A stretch of DNA of 64,000 nt, from contig OY763072.1 of the NCBI GenBank assembly GCA_963666865.1, forward strand, positions 2,294,001-2,358,000. The letters are read 5' to 3'. The position numbers and the translations under genes are program-made. Shown one piece after another: positions 58,926 through 64,000 of the stretch; the first letter of the stretch is position 1; the number at the start of each line of letters is the position of its first letter. Source of the stretch: Bin87 sp963666865. Its GTDB lineage: Bacteria; Chloroflexota; Dehalococcoidia; Lucifugimonadales; UBA3495. The notes under the pieces were generated by a model. It was not told the DNA's origin. It saw only the letters and a list, made by a program, of their open reading frames with translations, and ran no database searches.

Positions 58926-61583
58926 ATGGTTTCCTTCCTGAAAAAAATCGTCGGCGATACGCCCGAACGGGCCGCCGAAAAACTTCGCAGCCAGTTGGTG
59001 CCCCGAGTCAACCGACTGGAAGACAACATTCAAAGTCTCAGCGATGATGGCCTCCGGGCCAAGACAGGCGAATTCCGGCGCCGCCTGGAAGATGGGGCAT
59101 CTTTAGACGATCTGCTGCCCGAGGCTTTCGCCGTCGTAAGGGAGGCAGCGCGGCGTACCCTCGGTCAACGCCACTACGACGTGCAGATCATTGGCGGCGC
59201 AGTCCTGCATCAGGGGAAAATCGCCGAAATGAAAACCGGCGAAGGAAAAACGCTGGTCGCCACCCTGCCCGCATATTTGAACGCGCTCACCGGCGGCGGC
59301 GTGCATATCGTTACCGTCAACGATTACCTGGCCCGCCGCGATCCGGTGTGGATGGGTCCGGTCTATGACTTGCTCGGCCTCACCGTAGGTTGCCTGCAGC
59401 ATGATGCCGCCTACATTTACGATCGGGAAGTCACCGACGTGGGGCGTGGTGGGTTCGAGTGCCTGAAGCCCGTGTCCCGTGAGGACGCTTATAAAACCGA
59501 CATCCTCTACGGCACCAACAGCGAATTCGGCTTCGACTACCTCCGCGACAACATCGCCACCAGGCCGGATTTGCGTGCTCAGCATGGACGCGGCGTTTTC
59601 GCCGTCGTGGACGAGGTCGATAACATCCTCATAGACGAGGCCCGTACGCCGCTGATCATAAGCGGCCCGGCCCAGCAGCGCGACGAGTATTACCGTGACT
59701 GCGACCGTTTGGCCAGACGCTTGCGGGAGTACGAGGACTACACCATCGATGACCGCACCCAAGCCATCTCTCTAACCGAAGCGGGGATCGCCCAGGCAGA
59801 ACGTCATCTGCGCGTCGATAACCTGTACGACCCCGAAAACTTCCATCTCGTGCAGTACGTTGAGAATGCCGTGGTTGCTCACGTGCAGAAAGACCGGGAC
59901 AAGGACTATGTCGTCCAAAACGGCCAAGTGATCATCGTGGACGAGTTCACCGGGCGGTTGCAATTCGGGCGTCGCTGGTCGGATGGCCTGCACCAGGCCG
60001 TAGAGGTCAAGGAGGGCATCAAACCCCAGGGCGAGAGCATGACCTACGCTACCATCACCCTGCAGAACTACTTTCGGCTATATAACAAGCTATCGGGTAT
60101 GACCGGTACGGCGGTGACCGAATCGGAGGAGTTCTACAAGATCTACGGCTTGGAAGTGGTAGCCGTTCCCACCAACCAGCCCATGATTCGGGAGGATGCG
60201 AGCGACCTGATCTTCCCCACTGATGAGGGCAAATGGCGGGCCGTCGTCAACAGCATCATCGAGCGGTCCGAGGCGGGACAGCCTGTGCTCGTTGGCACCA
60301 CATCCGTCGAAACATCTGAATTCCTCAGCGAACGCCTGCGCAAGCGCGGCGTCCCGCACCAGGTCCTCAACGCCCGCAACCACGAGCGCGAAGCATTCAT
60401 TATCGCCCAGGCCGGCCGCGCCGGCGCGGTTACCGTATCCACCAACATGGCTGGGCGCGGCACCGACATTGTGCTCGGCGGCGCCGACACCGACCGCGAG
60501 GACTGGCGGGAGGAGCACCACCGTGTAATCTCTCTGGGCGGCCTGCACGTCATTGGGACCGAGCACCACGAGGCGCGTCGCGTCGATAACCAGCTTCGGG
60601 GTCGAGCCGGACGCCAGGGTGACCCGGGCAGCAGCCAGTTCTTTGTCGCCTTGGAAGACGAACTGATGCAGCGCTTCGGTGGCGACCGCATCAAGAGCGT
60701 GATGAATTGGACTGGCCTGAACGATGATGAGCCCTTGGAAAACAAGCTCATCACCAAGTCCATCAATAGCGCACAGGTCAAAGTGGAGGGGCATCACTTT
60801 GATATGCGCAAGCACCTTTTGAATTTCGATGACGTACTTCAGCAGCAGCGCAAGGAGATCTATGAGGATCGGGCGGCCTTGCTGGACGGCAAGGGCCTCC
60901 GCCAGCGCGTGCTGGAAATGCTCCGTGCCGAGTTCAGCGGGCTGCTGTCAACGCACCTGAGCGCACGCCACGCCGACGACTGGAACGTTGATCCCTTCCT
61001 CGCCGGTCTGCGCCAGATTTGCCCTCTGCCATCGGATATCGACACTCCCGAAAAGGTGCTCCAGCACCGCCGGGAAGCCATCGCTGATATCTTGGACCGG
61101 CATGCTGACACACTGTACGATGACAAAGAACGCACCCTGGGCACGGACGGCATGAACACCCTCGTGCGCTATCTGTTGTTGCAGGTCATTGATGACCATT
61201 GGGTGCGACACCTGACCGCAATGGAGGATTTGCGTACCGGCGTTGGCCTGCAAGCGGTTGGGCAGCGCGATCCTTTAGCAGTGTACCGAACCGAAGGTCG
61301 CAACAACTTTGCCGAAATGTGGCGACAGATCAGACGGGCGGTCACCCACACCCTGTTCCACGTCACACTGGCGCCCGAAGCCCCTACCCAGCGGGTGCAA
61401 GAAGAGCCAGCCGCTCCAGCGGGTCGGCGCGGCTCCAACCGAGCCCTGGTCAGTCCCATGGCGGCAGTTTCGCCGGCGCGAAACGCCGCCACCCCACGGG
61501 CCGGCCGCAAAATCGGGCGCAACGCCAAATGCCCCTGCGGCAGCGGCAAAAAGTACAAGCGCTGCTGCGGCGCTGCCGCATAA
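58926..61583 (+). CDS. secA: Preprotein translocase ATPase SecA
   Basis: An 885-residue motor that drives secreted proteins through SecYEG. Nucleotide-binding domain 1 has Walker A MKTGEGKTLVATLPAYL near residue 103 and Walker B-like VVDEVDNILIDEARTPLIISG near 210. NBD2 has VTVSTNMAGRGTDIVLGG near 505 and GGLHVIGTEHHEARRVDNQLRGRAGRQGDPG. The preprotein cross-linking domain starts near DDRTQAI. The helical scaffold includes VEGHHFDMRKHLLNFDDVL near 620. The C-terminal zinc finger CPCGSGKKYKRCCG is complete. Length is normal. Confidence 0.96.
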   Translation: MVSFLKKIVGDTPERAAEKLRSQLVPRVNRLEDNIQSLSDDGLRAKTGEFRRRLEDGASLDDLLPEAFAVVREAARRTLGQRHYDVQIIGGAVLHQGKIAEMKTGEGKTLVATLPAYLNALTGGGVHIVTVNDYLARRDPVWMGPVYDLLGLTVGCLQHDAAYIYDREVTDVGRGGFECLKPVSREDAYKTDILYGTNSEFGFDYLRDNIATRPDLRAQHGRGVFAVVDEVDNILIDEARTPLIISGPAQQRDEYYRDCDRLARRLREYEDYTIDDRTQAISLTEAGIAQAERHLRVDNLYDPENFHLVQYVENAVVAHVQKDRDKDYVVQNGQVIIVDEFTGRLQFGRRWSDGLHQAVEVKEGIKPQGESMTYATITLQNYFRLYNKLSGMTGTAVTESEEFYKIYGLEVVAVPTNQPMIREDASDLIFPTDEGKWRAVVNSIIERSEAGQPVLVGTTSVETSEFLSERLRKRGVPHQVLNARNHEREAFIIAQAGRAGAVTVSTNMAGRGTDIVLGGADTDREDWREEHHRVISLGGLHVIGTEHHEARRVDNQLRGRAGRQGDPGSSQFFVALEDELMQRFGGDRIKSVMNWTGLNDDEPLENKLITKSINSAQVKVEGHHFDMRKHLLNFDDVLQQQRKEIYEDRAALLDGKGLRQRVLEMLRAEFSGLLSTHLSARHADDWNVDPFLAGLRQICPLPSDIDTPEKVLQHRREAIADILDRHADTLYDDKERTLGTDGMNTLVRYLLLQVIDDHWVRHLTAMEDLRTGVGLQAVGQRDPLAVYRTEGRNNFAEMWRQIRRAVTHTLFHVTLAPEAPTQRVQEEPAAPAGRRGSNRALVSPMAAVSPARNAATPRAGRKIGRNAKCPCGSGKKYKRCCGAAA

Positions 61584-61610
61584 CGCACCATCTGAACTGA
61601 TAAACGCTTG

Positions 61611-61632
61611 GGGCGGGTTCTCGGACCCGCCC
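61611..61632. terminator. Bidirectional hairpin between secA and YHS gene
   Basis: GGGCGGGT and ACCCGCCC make a perfect 8-bp stem around a 6-nt loop, 27 bp after the secA stop and 23 bp before the convergent YHS stop. The flanks have no strong T tract, so efficiency is uncertain. Confidence 0.5.
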
Positions 61633-61655
61633 TAGCAATTTGGATTTGCCTTACC

Positions 61656-61889
61656 CTACTGCCCTCGCCGGAACAACCGCCGCACTATGGTCAATGGTTG
61701 GGGCCGCGGTTCTTCCATAGCGATGGGTTTGTTGCGTCCCGAGGCCCATCCTTCCGGGTCACGCTCAAACGCGATCCGGCAGCCCGGCGCGCAGAAATAG
61801 TAGGTCTCCCCTTCGTATTCACTGGTGCCGCCGTTAGGGTTGTCAATGTCCACTTGCATCAAGCAGATGGGGTCGGTCGCTGTTGCCAT
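61656..61889 (-). CDS. YHS-domain protein
   Basis: A 77-residue protein containing a YHS (TRASH-like) metal-binding domain: DPICLMQVD near residue 6, then YEGETYYFCAPGCRIAF near residue 27, with Cys residues spaced for a metal site. YHS proteins often accompany copper-transporting P-type ATPases, as here where it follows the ATPase gene 85 nt downstream on the same strand. Probable role in metal handling, inferred from context. The basic tail (RRLFRRGQ) is unusual. Confidence 0.85.
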   Translation of the reverse strand: MATATDPICLMQVDIDNPNGGTSEYEGETYYFCAPGCRIAFERDPEGWASGRNKPIAMEEPRPQPLTIVRRLFRRGQ

Positions 61890-61974
61890 GATTGTTTCCC
61901 AACCTGTAGAGATGATATACCGCGATTGTAACAGAGCCGGACGAGGTTAGGGCGGCCAAAGTTTCCGTTGCCGA

Positions 61975-64000
61975 TTATCCTATTTTGGCGCGGCGCAACC
62001 GTAATGAGTTGCTCACTACGCTTACCGAGCTGAAGGCCATGGCCAACGCCGCCAGAATCGGGTTCAGAAAGCCCGCGTCACCGAAGAAAAAGGTCAGACC
62101 GTTCGGGACGCCGCCCAAAGCGGCAAACACCGGGTAAAGAACGCCCGCCGCCACTGGGATCAGCATGGTGTTGTAAAAGAACGCCCAGAAGAGATTTTGC
62201 CGTATGGTGCGCATCGTCGTCCGCGACAATTGCAGGGAGGTAGCAACACCCGCCAGATCGTCGCGCATCAGCGTAATGTCGGCCGACTCCCTTGCTATGT
62301 CCGAACCGGCGCCCATTGCGATCCCCACATCGGCCAACGCCAGAGCCGGGGCGTCGTTGATCCCGTCGCCCACCATTGCAACCACGTTCCCGTCCGCCTG
62401 CAATCTGGTTATGGCATCCGATTTGTCGCTCGGCAGCATCTCCCCATGCCATTCATCTACGCCGCAAATGGATGCCACTGCGGAAGCCACTTCGGGTCGG
62501 TCTCCGGAAAGCATGATGGTGCGGACGCCCATGCCCCGCATCGCGGCCACCGCCGGCTGCGCCCCCGGTTTTACGGTGTCCATCACCGCAATGACGCCGA
62601 GCACGCCACCTCCGCGGGCGACGAACATGGGGGTGTTTCCCTGTCGCGCCAACTCATTTGCCGTGCCTGACATTTCGTCGCACACCGGGATTCCCATTTC
62701 TCCCATCAGCGCCGCGTTGCCCACTGCGATGGGTTCACCGTCGAGCACGCCGCTTACGCCGAATCCCCGGTGTGCGGCGAACTCGGCGGCCCCGGCAAGC
62801 GTTAGCCCTTCTTGTTCCGCATGACGACGCACCGCTGCTCCTATGGGGTGCTCGGACAACAACTCGACCGAGGCCGCGGAAGTCAGCACCAAATCCTCCG
62901 TGACTCCCGCCGCCGGAACGATGTCCGTCACCTGGAGCCGGCCCGTGGTCAGGGTTCCGGTCTTGTCCAGAGCGACCACATTTACGCGATGGGCGGTTTC
63001 CAATGCCGTCGCGCTGCGGATCAATATGCCCGACTCGGCTGATCGGCCGACCCCAACGATAATGGCCGTGGGCGTGGCGAGGCCCAGCGCACAGGGACAG
63101 GCGATGATGAAAACCGCCACCAAGGTCAACATGGCATAACGGATCGACGGGTCAGGTCCCAGGAAGAGCCACACCACTGCCGCCGCCAGCGCGATCAACC
63201 CCACTGAAGGCACAAACCAGGCAGCGACCCGATCCGCGAGACGCTGCACTGGAGCCGCCGATCCCTGGGCTTCCTCAACCAACCGGATAACCTGCGCCAA
63301 TGTCGTGTCCCCGCCGACGCGGGCAGCGCGCATCAAGAAAGCGCCTGTTCCGTTCATCGTCCCGGCGAATACGGAACCTCCCGGGGACTTTTCAGCCGGC
63401 ATACTCTCACCGGTCAAAGCCGACTGGTCCACGGTGGTGACGCCGCTGGTGACTTCTCCGTCCACCGGGATCTGTTCGCCTGGCCGCACCGCCAAAGTAG
63501 CGCCGACTTCAACCCGGTCCACAGGAACATCCACCACGGCACCGTCGTCCGCCATCAGGTGGGCAGTTTGGGGGCGCAGATCCAACAGCCTGCCGATAGC
63601 ATCTGACGTTCGCGATAACGCCCGCGCCTCCAGCCACCTGCCTAGCAGTATGAGTGCGACGATGATGGCCACCATCTCGAAATGCAGTTGATGTCCTGCG
63701 TCTGCCATGGTTTCGGGCGCAACGATCATCAACAACGTCGCAACGACGCTGTATCCGTAAGCGACGGAGGTTCCCAAGGCAATCAGCGTGTGCATATTGG
63801 GCCGCAGTCGGCGCAGCCCGGCCCAACCGGCGACGTAAAAGAACCAGCCGGCCCAGAATTGCACTGGCGTTGCCACCGTCCACAGCAGTAACGGATACCA
63901 CCAGCCCAGAGCAAACAGTCCGGATACCCAGGGGAACGCCGGAAAACTGCCCAGCAGCAGCGCTACGCCGGCCGCTATCGCTACCACCAGTCGCACCCGC
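61975..64000 (-). CDS. Copper-type P1B ATPase, 3' part (5' end beyond window)
   Basis: At least 673 residues of a heavy-metal P-type ATPase. Membrane pairs surround the ion motif IIACPCALGLATPTA (CPC, near residue 306); phosphatase motif DQSALTGESMPAEKSPG near 190; phosphorylation motif VVALDKTGTLTTGRL near 345; HP motif LLSEHPIGAAVRRH near 385; and GDGINDAPALALADVGIAMG near 555. CPC and this arrangement suit Cu(I) (or Ag) export. The N-terminal metal-binding domain, if present, lies beyond 64000. Together with the YHS gene it forms a metal-homeostasis unit. Confidence 0.92.
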   Translation of the reverse strand, partial: RVRLVVAIAAGVALLLGSFPAFPWVSGLFALGWWYPLLLWTVATPVQFWAGWFFYVAGWAGLRRLRPNMHTLIALGTSVAYGYSVVATLLMIVAPETMADAGHQLHFEMVAIIVALILLGRWLEARALSRTSDAIGRLLDLRPQTAHLMADDGAVVDVPVDRVEVGATLAVRPGEQIPVDGEVTSGVTTVDQSALTGESMPAEKSPGGSVFAGTMNGTGAFLMRAARVGGDTTLAQVIRLVEEAQGSAAPVQRLADRVAAWFVPSVGLIALAAAVVWLFLGPDPSIRYAMLTLVAVFIIACPCALGLATPTAIIVGVGRSAESGILIRSATALETAHRVNVVALDKTGTLTTGRLQVTDIVPAAGVTEDLVLTSAASVELLSEHPIGAAVRRHAEQEGLTLAGAAEFAAHRGFGVSGVLDGEPIAVGNAALMGEMGIPVCDEMSGTANELARQGNTPMFVARGGGVLGVIAVMDTVKPGAQPAVAAMRGMGVRTIMLSGDRPEVASAVASICGVDEWHGEMLPSDKSDAITRLQADGNVVAMVGDGINDAPALALADVGIAMGAGSDIARESADITLMRDDLAGVATSLQLSRTTMRTIRQNLFWAFFYNTMLIPVAAGVLYPVFAALGGVPNGLTFFFGDAGFLNPILAALAMAFSSVSVVSNSLRLRRAKIG

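Noticed and set aside
1..64000. CRISPR array
   Set aside because: No regularly spaced direct repeats or cas genes found; repeated sequences are limited to the palindromes and hairpins listed.

Overview
This window is GC-rich bacterial chromosome of free-living or metagenomic type. The gene mix suggests Chloroflexota, possibly a SAR202/Dehalococcoidia-like lineage: DUF1800/DUF1501/NHL-repeat genes, CaiB/BaiF CoA-transferases, a luciferase-like flavin monooxygenase, GatCA with a dedicated AsnRS, an MqnA-like menaquinone gene, and many SDR, VOC and MaoC enzymes. This lineage call is inference from gene content only; no 16S rRNA gene is present. Housekeeping anchors are asnS, gatC-gatA, rnpB, tRNA-Gln(UUG), tRNA-Ser(CGA), a PcrA/UvrD-type helicase and secA.

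Layout. 1-7.5 kb: the start of an RND efflux pump (cut by the window edge), a luciferase-like oxidoreductase, a complete IS630-family element sitting exactly on the stop codon of a 14-TM MFS exporter, and two tandem paralogous MFS genes. 7.6-12.5 kb: DUF1800, acyl-CoA dehydrogenase and NHL-repeat genes, then a small gene next to a broken aspartic-protease gene. 12.5-17.6 kb (minus): asnS, gatA/gatC, two small membrane proteins, an SDR and a frameshifted small membrane gene. 17.6-22.4 kb (minus): a compact operon (PHP, two MaoC-like subunits, VOC, metal ABC ATPase) behind an HpcH aldolase and rnpB. 22.5-27.3 kb (plus): a 2-hydroxy-acid oxidase and a four-gene oxyanion ABC transporter (phosphonate or selenate type) with a good promoter. 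27.3-36.8 kb: sulfotransferase, 3-hydroxyisobutyrate dehydrogenase-like enzyme, tRNA-Gln, a tightly coupled HD / 30-aa / nucleotidyltransferase trio, SDR, MFS, an overlapping ATPase plus TOPRIM-like (DUF4276) pair, and a two-domain GH88/105 protein. 36.9-42.5 kb (plus): two CoA-transferases, a Uma2 nuclease-fold protein, RidA, a sugar-nucleotide-reductase-like SDR and a BNR-repeat protein.

42.5-51 kb (minus): an MqnA-like protein, the second NHL locus (NHL, DUF1501, DUF1800), and a methylcrotonyl-CoA-carboxylase-type set in which the biotin subunit is split into two coupled genes. 51-56 kb is a gene-poor, decaying island: a lipoprotein, relics of a related gene, a disrupted matrixin-like metalloprotease, an intrinsic terminator, and an IS4/IS5-type transposase with its own promoter and a G6 frameshift site. 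56-64 kb: tRNA-Ser, helicase, secA, a YHS-domain protein and a copper-type P-ATPase running off the end.

How the genes work together. The CoA-transferases, acyl-CoA dehydrogenase, MaoC pair, acyl-CoA carboxylase and hydroxyisobutyrate-dehydrogenase-like enzyme fit catabolism of branched or unusual carboxylic acids. The many exporters and the oxyanion importer fit a scavenging oligotroph. The least explained systems are the duplicated DUF1800/NHL loci, the ATPase/TOPRIM pair, the HD/30-aa/nucleotidyltransferase trio, and a pair of identical 28-bp palindromes in gene leaders.
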